Made by a program: the position numbers and the translations under genes | NCBI RefSeq assembly: GCF_003660395.1 | Contig: NZ_QXQT01000007.1 | Coordinates: 16,610 to 80,609 of the forward strand | Length of the DNA: 64,000 nucleotides | Source: Helicobacter vulpis | Lineage (GTDB): Bacteria; Campylobacterota; Campylobacteria; Campylobacterales; Helicobacteraceae | Direction: 5' to 3' | Part shown: piece by piece, positions 28,399 to 39,182 of the stretch | How positions within the stretch are numbered: position 1 is the first letter of the stretch | Layout: every line of letters starts with the position of its first letter | Notes under the pieces: generated by a model | Database searches by the model: none | What the model was told of the DNA's origin: nothing | The model's input: the letters and a program-made list of their open reading frames with translations, nothing else

Positions 28399-29986
28399 GT
28401 TTCTTCCTGAGCTCATAGTCTTTATTGCCAAACCCATCACCCACATCGCGCACGAGCTTGGTTGTGTTGTAGGCCACAAAAATATCGGGTTCTTGTAAGA
28501 GCGCTTCTATAATGTCGCTAGAGATCTTAGATTTGAGCGCGAGGGTGGCATAAGAATTGGTCTGATACCACACACTGATTTGAATCCCATCTTTCTCCAA
28601 AGACATGAAAACCCTAGGGCTGACACTGGTGTTGCGCAAGGAATACTTGGTGCGCATTTTACCTAGCTGTTTATAGGTCATCTCGGTATACTGTTTGGCG
28701 TGGATGTTAACAGTGTTGAAAGCAATATCCATCGCCTTTTTGTAATTAGAATCAAAGGTAATGTGAAACGTGATCCCATCCCAAACGCTTCTCATGCCAA
28801 AGTGGCTATAATTGGCGATGAGGCTAGTAAAGATGTAATTATTAGGTACAAAGACAATGCGCCCCGCGCGGCAATGATTCTCTTTATAGGCTAGAGGGGT
28901 TACATCTTCAAAGATGGTAATATAGAGCATGGAAATGTCGAGTACATCGCCCACATAAGTATTGCCATCCTTAGAGACTTTTATACGATCCCCCACATGC
29001 ACATTACCCCCTACCATAATTGTCAGCCAACCTAGTAAGCTCATAAAGAGATCGCGCATCGCAATGGCTAACCCTGCACTAGCAAAGCCTAGCACCGTGA
29101 CTAAGTAGGAAACATTTTCTAGGTAGGCAAATAGAAAAATCAAAATGACAATATTGGCGTTGATGAAGTTAATTGCCTTGTTGATGGTGTAGGCGCGCTC
29201 ATTGCTTTGTACATACTTATGACTGATGACTTTTAAAATCCATGCTAAGATAATACTCACTAAAGCGATCAACACCACATACAAGAGTTTAAAAAGTTGG
29301 GCTTTAATTTGGGTTTGGATATTAGCATCCACTTCTTCAATGTCTTTAGCATAGAGATCCATGCTGGTTGTTAAGAGTTTTTGCGCCCCTTGCAACTCGA
29401 TCTTTTTGATTTGTTCTTGATAGAGTTTCTTAGCCGTATTGTTATCATCTTGCAGGGCTTGTAAACGGGTGAGCAGACTCACTTCTTCTTCCAAAAAGCC
29501 CAAAGCTTCCATTAAAAGCTTTTTATTGCGCCTCATGGTGGCGTATCTAGCCTTGATGTTTTTCACAAAGGAAATCCCGCTGATGATGGCGACAGGATTG
29601 CTAATAGTGGGGATATCGCCAATCTGGGGCTTTTCTACCAATTCTTTAAAAGGGTTACCCTTGTACTGCTCTAAGAGTTCTTCTTGGTGTTTAAGGGCTT
29701 GCAAAGTGTGTTTTAGCGCGCTAATCTGTAGGGCATTGCCATCTTTCCTATGTTTGAGGATCTTAAGTTGGCCTTGGATACTTTGAATTTCTGCGTAGAT
29801 CTGCTCGTAACTCTCCGTATTGTTGAATTTCTTCAACCAAATATTGTTGCCATTGTCTAAGTGTTTTTCTAAGCGCGTTAATTCCATCAACAATTGCGCG
29901 CGTCCATCCTGGCCGGGCATGCTAGAATCCTGCGCCCCGGACAACACCCCCCATAGCAAGAAACAACACAGCCACCACCTTCTCAT
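28376..29986 (-). CDS. MscS-family mechanosensitive channel with long N-terminal domain (copy 1)
   Basis: This 536-residue membrane protein has a signal peptide, a ~220-residue coiled-coil-rich periplasmic region, three to four helices, and the MscS core: a pore-lining helix GFASAGLAIAMRDLFMSLLGWL (~300-325), then the beta domain VGDRIKVSKDGNTYVGDVLDISMLYITIF and a C-terminal alpha/beta part. Such channels protect against osmotic downshock. The gene overlaps its paralogue by four bases (ATGA) and mtaB by 23. H. pylori has a single copy at this place, so the pair is probably a lineage-specific duplication. Confidence 0.85.
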   Translation of the reverse strand: MRRWWLCCFLLWGVLSGAQDSSMPGQDGRAQLLMELTRLEKHLDNGNNIWLKKFNNTESYEQIYAEIQSIQGQLKILKHRKDGNALQISALKHTLQALKHQEELLEQYKGNPFKELVEKPQIGDIPTISNPVAIISGISFVKNIKARYATMRRNKKLLMEALGFLEEEVSLLTRLQALQDDNNTAKKLYQEQIKKIELQGAQKLLTTSMDLYAKDIEEVDANIQTQIKAQLFKLLYVVLIALVSIILAWILKVISHKYVQSNERAYTINKAINFINANIVILIFLFAYLENVSYLVTVLGFASAGLAIAMRDLFMSLLGWLTIMVGGNVHVGDRIKVSKDGNTYVGDVLDISMLYITIFEDVTPLAYKENHCRAGRIVFVPNNYIFTSLIANYSHFGMRSVWDGITFHITFDSNYKKAMDIAFNTVNIHAKQYTEMTYKQLGKMRTKYSLRNTSVSPRVFMSLEKDGIQISVWYQTNSYATLALKSKISSDIIEALLQEPDIFVAYNTTKLVRDVGDGFGNKDYELRKKHETESLL

Positions 29987-31485
29987 GGGGCAGACTTAGG
30001 AGTGATAAAAATGTCTTCTGCCTGCTCAAAAGCTTTGAGGATTTCTAAGGCGATGGTGGAGTGTAACCCCAAAGTATCATAGGCACTCACCAAGTAAGAA
30101 ACATACAAGCGCATGCCCTCTTTTTCGGGCATGAGGGCGATTTTAGGTTCAGAATCCAAGGCGCGCAGGGCGTATTTAGCGCGCAACTTGCCCAGCTGTG
30201 TGCGGGTGGCTTGGCTATAGGGTTTAGAGTGGGTGGTGGCAATCTCTAGGGCGATCTCTATGGCGCGCTGATAATTAGAGCCAAAGGGCAATAAGAAGTC
30301 TAGACTATCCCACACCGCGCTCAAACCCAAATGGGTGTAGTTGGAGAAGAGTCCGGTAAAGATATAATTATTGGGGATGAAAATAATGCGCCCCGCGCGC
30401 CCGTTATTCTTGGTGTAGGTGGTGAGAGTCACCTCTTCTAAAATGGTGATATTGAGCATGGAGATGTCTAGCACATCGCCCACATAGGTATTCCCATCTT
30501 TAGAAATTTTGACGCGATCCCCCACATGCACGCTCCCCTTGATCAAGATAGACAACCACCCCAGCGCGCTCATGAACACATCGCGCATGGCGATGGCAAA
30601 CCCCGCGCTAGCAAAACCTAAAAAGGTGATCAAATAAGAGACATTTTCTAAATAGGCAAACAAAAAGATCAAGACAATCACATTGGCGTTGATGAAGTTG
30701 ATCGCCTTGTTGATGGTGTAGGCGCGCTCATCGCCCACTAAGTATTTATGGCTTAGGTGCTTGAGCGACCATGCTAACAACACGCTTCCTAACGCGGCCA
30801 AGACCACCCAAAATAATTTGAAAAGCTGATCTTTGATCTGGGCTTGGATGCGCGCGCGCATGGCTTGCACATCTTTAGCGTAACTTTCTAGACTCGCGTC
30901 CAAGAGACTTTGTGCGCTTTGGAACTCCAAGATTTTAACCTGTTCTTGGGAGATCTGCGCGCCAAGCTGGGGCCCAGGGCTTAGAGTGTTGAGCTGTTCT
31001 AGGAGGGCGTATTTTTCTTGAATAAGGTGTAAGGCGCGCTTTAAACTCTCTAAATTGGTTTGCATGCTTTTATAGCGTGCCTGTAGGCTTTTGAGAAAAG
31101 AAAGCCCCCCGATGATGGCAAAGGGGTTAGTGATGGTGGGGATGTTGAGGATGGGGGGCTTTTCTACCAATTCCTTAAAGGGGGGGCTTTTATAGGATTG
31201 CAAAAGCTTTTGTTGGTGCTGGAGACTTTGCAGGCTGTGTTCTAACGCGCTTGTTTTTAAGCCATGTTCCCCCTTGCTTTTGAGCGTTTTGAGTTGTTGT
31301 TGGAGGTGCTGGATTTGTGCAGAGAGTTTTTGATAAGATTCAAAATTTTTAAATTGTTGGATCCATAAATTGGGTTCGAGCTGTTTGTCCAAACTCTCTA
31401 ACTGGGCTTTGAGCGCGCTAGGCTCTGGTTGCGCACTCAAGAGCGCGCACAGCATGCCCAATGCCATTAAAATTTTCAAGCCCAT
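29983..31485 (-). CDS. MscS-family mechanosensitive channel with long N-terminal domain (copy 2)
   Basis: This 500-residue paralogue of the next gene downstream shares the plan: signal peptide (MGLKILMALGMLCALLSAQ), coiled-coil-rich periplasmic part, helices, and the MscS core with GFASAGFAIAMRDVFMSALGWL and VGDRVKISKDGNTYVGDVLDISML. The core is highly similar between the copies whereas the N-terminal third has diverged. The start overlaps the end of aroB by ten bases. It may form its own channel or mixed heptamers; neither is shown. Confidence 0.85.
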   Translation of the reverse strand: MGLKILMALGMLCALLSAQPEPSALKAQLESLDKQLEPNLWIQQFKNFESYQKLSAQIQHLQQQLKTLKSKGEHGLKTSALEHSLQSLQHQQKLLQSYKSPPFKELVEKPPILNIPTITNPFAIIGGLSFLKSLQARYKSMQTNLESLKRALHLIQEKYALLEQLNTLSPGPQLGAQISQEQVKILEFQSAQSLLDASLESYAKDVQAMRARIQAQIKDQLFKLFWVVLAALGSVLLAWSLKHLSHKYLVGDERAYTINKAINFINANVIVLIFLFAYLENVSYLITFLGFASAGFAIAMRDVFMSALGWLSILIKGSVHVGDRVKISKDGNTYVGDVLDISMLNITILEEVTLTTYTKNNGRAGRIIFIPNNYIFTGLFSNYTHLGLSAVWDSLDFLLPFGSNYQRAIEIALEIATTHSKPYSQATRTQLGKLRAKYALRALDSEPKIALMPEKEGMRLYVSYLVSAYDTLGLHSTIALEILKAFEQAEDIFITPKSAP

Positions 31486-32504
31486 GTGCCAAGCACCTCA
31501 TACACCACGCTTTGGGGCACACCATCCACGATGTTAAAACTCCCAATGCCGGTGGGCAAAATGAAACGCACACCGGTGCTATTTTTCTTATCCTGCTGCA
31601 TGGTGGCGTAGAAATTTGCCATGTTTTTAATTTTGTAGGGCAAATCCAAACCATAGGCATGCAATAATGCCTCCATGCGCGCATGGCTTTTTTCATCTAA
31701 CAAGCCTAATTTCATGGCGAGCGCATTAGCCATACGCATACCCACTCCCACGGCTTCCCCGTGCAATAACTCCGTGTAATGCCCCTCTTTTTCAATGGCA
31801 TGCGCGAAAGTGTGCCCATAGTTGAGCGCCATGCGTGCCCCACTCTCTCTCTCATCGGCTTGTACCACCCTAGCTTTGATTTGCACACTTTTAAAGATCG
31901 CCTCTTCTAAGTGCGCCTCTATGGGGTGGGTGTGTAGCCATTCAAAATAGGGCGCGTCCAAACAGATTGCCTTTTTGATCATCTCTGCGACACCTGCCCT
32001 AAACTCGCGTTGGGGCAAGGTTTTTAGAAAATGCGGATCAATATAAACGGCTTTGGGGGGGTGAAACGCCCCAATGAGATTTTTCCCATGCGCGTTGTTA
32101 ATGCCCGTCTTGCCTCCCACACTCGCATCCACTTGGGCTAAAAGTGTGGTGGGGATATTGTAAAAATCGATCCCGCGTTTATAAATCGCGCTCGCAAAGC
32201 CCACCATATCGCTCACCACCCCGCCCCCTAAAGCCACCATTACATCCGTGCGATTCAAGTGTGCCTCAAAGGCGCTCTCTAAAATGCCCTCTAGGGTTTG
32301 CCATGTTTTAAAGGATTCGCCCATAGGGACTAAATGCGTTGCGATCTCTGCAGCCTGCACATGCCCTAACAAAGAGCTCAAATATAATTCTCCCACTTTT
32401 GTATCACTCACAATGAGTGCTTTACAAGGGAGTGCGATGGGAGGTAGACCCCCTACATGCACTCTATAAGCCCCCTGCCCCGTTTGGATGTCTAGGTACA
32501 TCAT
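31476..32504 (-). CDS. aroB: 3-dehydroquinate synthase
   Basis: This ~342-residue cytosolic NAD-dependent enzyme catalyses the second step of the shikimate pathway. Typical motifs are DVMVALGGGVVSDMVGFASAIYKRGI (~95-120), TTLLAQVDASVGGKTGIN with the active-site lysine (~140), MIKKAI, and the metal-binding LNYGHTFAHAIE histidines (~245). The start is one of two adjacent ATGs (32504 or 32501) overlapping the TGA of the RCK-protein gene (GAATGATG). The long upstream in-frame extension lies inside that gene. Confidence 0.92.
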   Translation of the reverse strand: MMYLDIQTGQGAYRVHVGGLPPIALPCKALIVSDTKVGELYLSSLLGHVQAAEIATHLVPMGESFKTWQTLEGILESAFEAHLNRTDVMVALGGGVVSDMVGFASAIYKRGIDFYNIPTTLLAQVDASVGGKTGINNAHGKNLIGAFHPPKAVYIDPHFLKTLPQREFRAGVAEMIKKAICLDAPYFEWLHTHPIEAHLEEAIFKSVQIKARVVQADERESGARMALNYGHTFAHAIEKEGHYTELLHGEAVGVGMRMANALAMKLGLLDEKSHARMEALLHAYGLDLPYKIKNMANFYATMQQDKKNSTGVRFILPTGIGSFNIVDGVPQSVVYEVLGTWA

Positions 32505-33919
32505 TCCACCACCGGGATAAAGAGCTGGGGATGCATATCGCTTAAAAAGGCGATCTTTTCTACTTTGGTAGAAAAGGCCCAAAAAAGTTGGCTCTGGGTG
32601 ATACAGGATTCAAAGGGCAAGAATTGCATGATGGGTGTCTCCAGCTTTCTTAAAAATAAAATGGGGTTTTTCATAGAGGTACGGATGATCTTGATCTTGC
32701 GGCTGTAAATATGGGAGAGGTGTTTGTAGTTGTCAATGACTTCTACCTTGTAACGCTTATCCGGGTCAAAGTCGTATAATAGCATGTCTAAGCTCATTTG
32801 TGCGCAAATATCAAACATCACCGAAGAGATGTCTTCGCTCTGTTGCATGCTCTCATTGAGCACCACCATGCCCTTTTTGATCTCTGCCAAGCCATGGGCA
32901 TTGGTCTTAAAAATAGGGGTGGCGATCTCAAAAAGCGCCTTTCTGTGCTCTTGATGCCCAAAGATTTCCTGCCCCACCACCACCAGACCGATTTTTTTCT
33001 GGCTATCCGTATAGAGTTTTTTCATAAAGGGCATGCCGCTAAAATCTAGCACGACATGGATATCTGGCTTTTCTATCATGCGGATTGACTCGATCATCCC
33101 CACTTTAGGATTGAGAACACACACATACAGCGCGAGACTCTTGAGATTTTCATGCAAAAAAAGGGCTTGTTGGAGATCGCGATTCAAAGCTTTGGGGCTT
33201 TGTAGGCGCATGTCTATATAAAGATAAATATCGCGTCCAAAGGGAGCGGGGAATTGCCCCACATTGCTTTTGACCTGCAAGTACACATTATTAAGCACTT
33301 CTGGATTACCCGCCACTAACAACTGATCGCGAGGTAAAATGATCGTAGAGGGGTGGCTTAAAAAGAATTTATTTTTACGATAAATTCCCACGATTTTGTA
33401 ATCTTTTTGGCGCAACGCCCCGACATGGCGATAAGCAAAGACGCTTCCATAGGGTACGCCAATCTCCATCACCTCCCCCTGCTCTAACCCAAAGCCTTGG
33501 GGCACATTGGGCACATTGGGAATCTTGGTGATGCATTTGTTAGCTAAGATCTGGGTGTTGTCAATGATGAGCAGTCTGTCGTCCTTGACTCCCCCCCACA
33601 TGTCCGCATGGGGTAAATTTACCAACAAACGCACATCCTTATTACGCTGCCTGATGATCTCATAGATCGCCTGTTGTTCTTGGGCATTATCCAACATAAT
33701 GAAGACATCGCTGACCTTCGTGTCTAAAACAGTGTGGAGTCTGTAAGCAGAAGTGGGGTCAAAAACATGCGCTTCAAAGGTGCTAGGCAGAGTGCTAGGA
33801 AGACAGGAAGCGTCTTTGGTGATCACAAGATAGAAATTATTACTAAAGTATTGGGTGGCCACTGCTTCTAGGAATTTTTTAGCAACAGCACCCTCTAAAA
33901 TCAACGCAACTCGTTTCAA
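32501..33919 (-). CDS. RCK/TrkA-like NAD-binding domain protein (COG3400-type)
   Basis: This 472-residue soluble protein starts at TTG 33919 behind AGGAAG. The N-terminal ~110 residues look like a TrkA-N/RCK Rossmann domain ([20 protein letters not shown]). Another segment (~130-220) resembles TrkA-C ([39 protein letters not shown]), and a ~240-residue C-terminal region has no family I recognise. Such proteins gate or regulate K+ transport, but no transporter is adjacent. It heads the leftward overlapping run that continues with aroB. Confidence 0.75.
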   Translation of the reverse strand: MKRVALILEGAVAKKFLEAVATQYFSNNFYLVITKDASCLPSTLPSTFEAHVFDPTSAYRLHTVLDTKVSDVFIMLDNAQEQQAIYEIIRQRNKDVRLLVNLPHADMWGGVKDDRLLIIDNTQILANKCITKIPNVPNVPQGFGLEQGEVMEIGVPYGSVFAYRHVGALRQKDYKIVGIYRKNKFFLSHPSTIILPRDQLLVAGNPEVLNNVYLQVKSNVGQFPAPFGRDIYLYIDMRLQSPKALNRDLQQALFLHENLKSLALYVCVLNPKVGMIESIRMIEKPDIHVVLDFSGMPFMKKLYTDSQKKIGLVVVGQEIFGHQEHRKALFEIATPIFKTNAHGLAEIKKGMVVLNESMQQSEDISSVMFDICAQMSLDMLLYDFDPDKRYKVEVIDNYKHLSHIYSRKIKIIRTSMKNPILFLRKLETPIMQFLPFESCITQSQLFWAFSTKVEKIAFLSDMHPQLFIPVVE

Positions 33920-33967
33920 GCACTTCCTAGTGTTTTTGGCTATTATATAGCAAAAAAGTTAAGACAC

Positions 33968-35074
33968 ATGATTCCTCTTTGTTTGGATGCTCAAGACGGG
34001 CATGCGCGCGCCTTGAGCATGGAGCTTGTCCATGGGTGCGTGCAAACCCCTATCTTTATGCCTGTAGGCACGCAGGGCAGTGTTAAGAGTCTTGATACCC
34101 AAGACCTCTATGGGCTCAAAGCTCCCATTATTTTGGCCAATACCTACCACCTCTATTTGCGCCCCTCGCACACACGCATCGCCAAGTTGGGCGGTTTGCA
34201 TGGTTTTAGCGGATTTAAAGGGAATTTTCTAACCGATAGTGGGGGCTTTCAAGCCTTTTCTTTGCGCCACAATACCAAAGAACACGATCAGGGCATCGTG
34301 TTTAAATCCCATATTGATGGAAGTTCCCACCTTTTTACCCCCGCTAAGGTGCTGGACATCCAATACGCTCTCAATAGCGATATTTGCATGGTTTTAGACG
34401 ATTTGGTAGGCTTGCCCGCCTCCTATGAGCGCCTTTTGCAAGCCGTGCAAAAAACCACAGCTTGGGCACAAAAGAGCTTAGAGCACCACCGCCAACACGC
34501 CAGCCCTAATCACCATATCTTTGCCATTGTGCAGGGGGGTACGCATTTAGCCTTGCGCACCCAAAGCGCGTTAGAACTTAGCGCGTTGGATTTTGATGGG
34601 TTTGCCATTGGCGGGTTGGCTGTGGGTGAGAGCGCGTTAGAAATGTATGAGACTATCGCGCACACCGCCCCCCTCCTACCCCCCCATAAACCCCGATACC
34701 TCATGGGAGTGGGCACGCCTCAAGACTTGTTAGAAGCCATTGATTTGGGTGTGGACATGTTTGATTGTGTCATGCCCACGCGTAACGCAAGAAATGGCAC
34801 ACTCTTTAGCATGCAGGGCAAGATCGCCATTAAAAACACGCGCCACAAGGACAGCGACATGCCCCTAGATTCTAGTTGTACATGCCACACCTGCGCGCAT
34901 TACTCTAGGGCATACCTGCATCATCTTTTTAAGGCTAGGGAGTTGAGTTATTTTCGTTTGGCGAGTTTGCACAATCTACATTTTTACTTGGAATTAATGC
35001 GCGGGGCTAGGGAGGCCATTTTAACACAGAACTATGCAAGCTACAAAGCCTGCATGCTAGAGAGATTAGGCTAG
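33968..35074 (+). CDS. tgt: Queuine/preQ1 tRNA-ribosyltransferase
   Basis: This 368-residue enzyme exchanges guanine 34 for preQ1 in GUN-anticodon tRNAs. Motifs: [24 protein letters not shown] with the catalytic aspartate (~90), [40 protein letters not shown] with the second aspartate (~260), and the zinc site [18 protein letters not shown] (~305). It is divergent from the RCK-protein gene and ends convergently with ftsZ, overlapping it by four bases. Confidence 0.94.
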   Translation: MIPLCLDAQDGHARALSMELVHGCVQTPIFMPVGTQGSVKSLDTQDLYGLKAPIILANTYHLYLRPSHTRIAKLGGLHGFSGFKGNFLTDSGGFQAFSLRHNTKEHDQGIVFKSHIDGSSHLFTPAKVLDIQYALNSDICMVLDDLVGLPASYERLLQAVQKTTAWAQKSLEHHRQHASPNHHIFAIVQGGTHLALRTQSALELSALDFDGFAIGGLAVGESALEMYETIAHTAPLLPPHKPRYLMGVGTPQDLLEAIDLGVDMFDCVMPTRNARNGTLFSMQGKIAIKNTRHKDSDMPLDSSCTCHTCAHYSRAYLHHLFKARELSYFRLASLHNLHFYLELMRGAREAILTQNYASYKACMLERLG

Positions 35075-36210
35075 TCCTTTTGGTTGCGCAAGAAAGCGGG
35101 CTTGTCTAAATCGATGCCTTGAAAGGTCTCTCCACTGCTCACCAACTTGATATTTTCTAGAGCACTTTTAGAAAGGCTAAAGGAGGGTTCGGATTTGAGC
35201 TCTTCTTTGGGAGGGGCGGGTTTTTCAAACCCGGTCGCCACGATGGTAACCTTGACATGATCGGTAGGGGTGTTGGTGGAAGTGCATTTACCAAAGATAA
35301 TATCGGCATCCTCATCGGCCATTGACTCGACAATGCTCACAGAATTGGTGATTTCTAAGAGGGGGTAATCTGGGTGGCATTCAAAATTGATCAAAACCCC
35401 CATCGCACCATTGATAGAGACATTGTCAAATAAGGGCGAAGCGATGGCGTTCTCTACGGCCACTGTGGCGGCATTAACCCCCGTTGCCTCCCCAATGCCC
35501 ATTAGAGCTAACCCACGGTGATTCATCACGGTTTTAAGGTCGGCAAAATCCACATTAATATCATTTTCGCCATAATTGATAATCATCCCTGAGATACCAT
35601 TCACCGCCTTAGCCAGTATGTTATCCACCTCTTTAAAGCTATCCTTCATACCCATGCTCTTATCCACGTAACCAATGAGTTTTTCATTGGGGATCACCAC
35701 AATCGAATCGCTTACCGCCTTGAGCTCCTGCAAGCCTTCTTCGGCGATCTTAGTGCGTTTGCGCCCCTCAAAGCTAAAGGGCTTGGTTACCACAGAGACG
35801 GTCAACGCCCCCGCGTCTTTGGCGATCTGGGCGATCACGGGGGCTGCCCCCGTGCCCGTCCCTCCACCTAGACCGGCCGAAATAAAGACAATATCTGCCC
35901 CCGCGACCATTTCTTTAATGACTTCTACGCACTCTTGAGCGGCTTGCTTGCCAATCTCTGGCTTCATGCCCGCCCCCCTGCCTCCGGTGATCTTCTCCCC
36001 CAAACGGATTTTATTCTTGGCATTAGACGACTTGAGTGCCTGCCCGTCTGTGTTGGCAACAATGAGTGTGATGTCCTTATAAGTGCCCGTGGCAATCAAA
36101 TGGGCGATCATATTAGACCCTCCACCCCCCACGCCGATCACGACAATCTTTGCCCCATTGGTTTCAAAGACTTCTTCTATTTCTACGCCCGCTTCATTCA
36201 ATACCGCCAC
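35071..36210 (-). CDS. ftsZ: Cell division GTPase FtsZ
   Basis: This ~379-residue tubulin homologue forms the division ring. Visible: the N-terminal [13 protein letters not shown], tubulin signature [14 protein letters not shown] (~105), and T7 loop NVDFADL (~205). I chose GTG 36210, six bases behind AAAGGA, after the ftsA stop at 36221. The frame is open to 36258, but that part overlaps ftsA. A nearby ATG (36214) is in another frame and hits a stop after six codons. The C-terminal FtsA-binding peptide resembles [11 protein letters not shown]. Confidence 0.93.
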   Translation of the reverse strand: MAVLNEAGVEIEEVFETNGAKIVVIGVGGGGSNMIAHLIATGTYKDITLIVANTDGQALKSSNAKNKIRLGEKITGGRGAGMKPEIGKQAAQECVEVIKEMVAGADIVFISAGLGGGTGTGAAPVIAQIAKDAGALTVSVVTKPFSFEGRKRTKIAEEGLQELKAVSDSIVVIPNEKLIGYVDKSMGMKDSFKEVDNILAKAVNGISGMIINYGENDINVDFADLKTVMNHRGLALMGIGEATGVNAATVAVENAIASPLFDNVSINGAMGVLINFECHPDYPLLEITNSVSIVESMADEDADIIFGKCTSTNTPTDHVKVTIVATGFEKPAPPKEELKSEPSFSLSKSALENIKLVSSGETFQGIDLDKPAFLRNQKD

Positions 36211-36220
36211 CCATTGTCCT

Positions 36221-37605
36221 TTAAAATAACTTCGATCCCCACTCTTTGATCTGCTCAAAAAAGCCCGCTTTCTTAGGCGTGTTATAGGGGTATATTATAT
36301 CCTTTTTCCGCTCTTTTTCGCCCTCTTTGAGGGGCTCACTGCTGTGCTTGAGATTGGTCAAATCCGTTTCAATATAGTTGCGCTCGGGCGCATAAGTGAA
36401 AGCAGGCTGGGCATTATGCCGACTTTCTTTATAGCGAATGGTCTTTTCAGAATCTTTTTCGTAATTGGTATGCCCCCCTGCGCCATAAAGAATCAAGCCG
36501 ATCGCCACCGCATAGGTGGAGTCCTTGAGTTCCTCAAACAACCCGCTGATTTCTATAGGTTTGGCGATCCTTACGGGCATGTTGCCAAAGATTGCCCCAG
36601 CTACATGGGCTATGCCCTGCATGTGGGTCATCCCCCCGGTGAGCACCACCCCCCGCCCTAAACTATCCTTAAGCTTGCTGCTAATGAGCGCGTTATTGAG
36701 CAAGTTGAAAACTTCCAACACGCGGGTACTGATGATTTCATGTACAAATTTGAGCGGGAAGCGGTTTTTCTTGTTTTCAACACCCACAGCAGGTACTTCG
36801 ATCTCTTGATCGCTCTCTTCAGCGAGCAAATTCCCGTATTCGCGCTTGACATATTCGGCTGCCCCTAGGGGCGTGTGCAAACCAATGGCTAGATCGTCTC
36901 TAATATGCTCAGATCCCACCGGCACATAGCCATTAAAGCGCATGGAATTGCCCTCATAGACCATGATATTGCAAGTACTCCCCCCAATGTCAATACAAGC
37001 CACGCCCAAGGTTTTTTCATCTTCGCTCAATACCGCAATAGAGGCCGCGTAAGCCCCCAAGACAATGTTTTCAATCTTGACCCCAGCAATTTGGATCACA
37101 CGGCGTAGATTCTCCAAGCTGCTATGTTGCACCGTAACAATGTGGGTAAAGACCTCTAGCCTTGAGCCACTCATCCCCATGGGGTCTTCAATATTGTCTT
37201 GATTGTCTAACTTGAATTGATAGGGCAGAATGTGGATCACTTCATGCCGGCCGGGATAGAGGCGTTGTGCAAAGCGGTGTCTAAAGCGCGGTTGATCTCT
37301 TTGAGGGTGATCTCATTATTGGGCACATTGATAATTCCTGAACTATTCACGCTTTGGGTATAGGCCCCTGAGATAGAAACAATTGCCTTTTCTACAAAAT
37401 CCAAACCGGCCATGCGTTTAGCGTCTTCAATGGCTTTTTTGACAATCTCGCCCGCTTGGGAGATATTGCTAATGCTCCCCTTGCGTACTCCCTCAGATTT
37501 TTGCGTGCTCGCCCCGATGATCTGGGGTGTCCCCTCTTTGAGCTCGGCGATGATGGCACAAATCTTGCTGGAACCAATATCCACGCCCAGAACGATCGGA
37601 TTCAC
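36221..37605 (-). CDS. ftsA: Cell division protein FtsA, one frameshift in this sequence
   Basis: This actin-like protein tethers FtsZ to the membrane. The first frame (ATG 37605) carries VLGVDIGSSKICAII and SISGAYTQSVNSSG. The second resumes at VIHILPYQFKLD, with CIDIGGSTCNIMVYEG, GRGVVLTGGMT and the C-terminal amphipathic helix GFFEQIKEWGSKLF. The gene is one base short; an extra C in the pair at 37247-37248 joins the frames as IPAGHEVIHILP. Because ftsA is normally essential in division, an error in the sequence is likelier than inactivation. The ftsA-ftsZ order matches H. pylori. Confidence 0.88.
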
Positions 37606-37608
37606 AGC

Positions 37609-39069
37609 CTACTCCTGTAAATTCTTTGCATAGATCACAACCGGATACTTGCTCTTGAGCATGCCCACTAATGCCTGATCAAAATCCTGCGCTTTAAAAT
37701 TACTGGCCATCTCCTCTAAATAGGGCCTGTTTTGCAGGGCGTGTTGGAAATCCTGTTTGTAGATTCGATACAAGACTGCTTTGTCTTCTAAGACAAGAAA
37801 CCCCCTAGCGTTGGGGCGTTTAAAAATGTAGGTGATGAGTTCTTTAGCCTGCTTGGGGTCTAACTCTTGAATGCTGCCTTGAAATTCGGGCGAAATCGCG
37901 CCGATGTCATCGCCCTTAAAATCCTTGAGCTCTTTGCGCGCCTGCGCTTGAAGCCATGCCCGCTGTTCTTGCTTGGTGAGCGCGTCCAATACGGCATCAC
38001 GCGCTTGTGCAAAACTCTTAAGCATGTCGCTAGATTTTTTAACCAGTTTGAGTACCAAGTAGCCCTCTTGGTATGCTAGGGGTTTGAGCACCTCCCCGGG
38101 GCGCATTTTGGCAATTTGGGCGTTAATCTCCTCGCTATAGGGAAGATCGCTAAAGGTTTGTTCTTTGGGGGTGAGCTTGCCTTTTTTAAGAGCTAAATAT
38201 TGCTCCAAAGCGCGCTCTTTGGCTTGGGCTTGCAAATAGTCATGGGCAACCTTTGACTTGGCATGCTCAAAGTCCTCTAGCTTGCCATCTGCACCCATGT
38301 AGTTGCCTTTGTGGGCCTTGTAGTGTTTGTGCAATGTCTCTAGATTAGGCATGTCGCTACTAGGTTCTATTTTCAGCACGGCTAGGGTGTAGCTAGGCGG
38401 CAATTTGTAAGCACTCTTGTGCTGGTTATAGTAAGTTTTGAGCGCGCTTTCTTCAATTTTGAGGGGTGCGTCTTTGGCATGCAAGATTTTGATGAAGGCG
38501 CGATCCTGTAGTTGCAAGGGATAGGCAAAAGCATTTTTCTCTAAGGGTGTGGTGGCTTTAGGAAACAGCGCAGAGATCTTTTGCAAGAGTAGGGCATTCT
38601 TGATATTCTCTTCAAACGCGCTGGGGCGGTAGTGGTTTTGTTGCAAGAGTTGTTTGTACAAAGCCTCATCAAAGTGCCCATCTTTTTGAAACATCTTGCT
38701 CTTTTGGATTTCTGCGATGATTTCGGCGTTGCTCACCCCCAAGCCCACATCTAGGGCAAGGTTTTTCAAGTAGGCTTGGTTGATCAACATGCGCAACGCG
38801 CTTTTTTCTAAACCCATCGCCTGAATTTGCTTGGCATCTAGGTCTTTAAAATTGGGGATGGACTGGCTATAAGCGTCCACAAGGCGTTTGTACTCCATCT
38901 CTAACTCTTCTTGGGTGATGAGCACCTGCCCCACCTTAGCCACACTGCCCCCTCCTAATGAAAAGCTATACTGCCCCCAGCCAATCATCCCGGCTGCAAT
39001 GAAAGCGATGGTGCTGATCCAAATGGTAACAACTAGGTATTTCTTATGCTTTTGCATCCAGGTGATCAC
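37609..39069 (-). CDS. SurA/PpiD-like periplasmic chaperone, membrane-anchored
   Basis: This 486-residue protein starts at GTG 39069 with a basic N-terminus and one membrane helix (~12-32), leaving the bulk in the periplasm. A SurA_N-like region (~45-170; LITQEELEMEYKRLVDAY, MFQKDGHFDEALYKQLLQQ) is followed by a parvulin-like region (~230-370) and a C-terminal helix bundle. It corresponds to the PpiD-like protein between bioA and ftsA of H. pylori. It probably helps outer-membrane and secreted proteins fold; isomerase activity is not assured. Only three bases separate it from ftsA. Confidence 0.82.
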   Translation of the reverse strand: MITWMQKHKKYLVVTIWISTIAFIAAGMIGWGQYSFSLGGGSVAKVGQVLITQEELEMEYKRLVDAYSQSIPNFKDLDAKQIQAMGLEKSALRMLINQAYLKNLALDVGLGVSNAEIIAEIQKSKMFQKDGHFDEALYKQLLQQNHYRPSAFEENIKNALLLQKISALFPKATTPLEKNAFAYPLQLQDRAFIKILHAKDAPLKIEESALKTYYNQHKSAYKLPPSYTLAVLKIEPSSDMPNLETLHKHYKAHKGNYMGADGKLEDFEHAKSKVAHDYLQAQAKERALEQYLALKKGKLTPKEQTFSDLPYSEEINAQIAKMRPGEVLKPLAYQEGYLVLKLVKKSSDMLKSFAQARDAVLDALTKQEQRAWLQAQARKELKDFKGDDIGAISPEFQGSIQELDPKQAKELITYIFKRPNARGFLVLEDKAVLYRIYKQDFQHALQNRPYLEEMASNFKAQDFDQALVGMLKSKYPVVIYAKNLQE

Positions 39070-39182
39070 GAAAGCCCCGCGCTTAAGATTTCTATGCTAA
39101 AGGGCTATTTTAGTGAAAGCTGACTAAAATTTGCTTTAAGATTTGGTTTTTTGGCAAAAATGACGATCTACAGAGATTTTAA

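Noticed and set aside
36221..37605. Programmed frameshift in ftsA
   Set aside because: No slippery heptamer with a downstream stimulator is apparent, and four other genes show the same one-base deficit, so sequence error explains it better.
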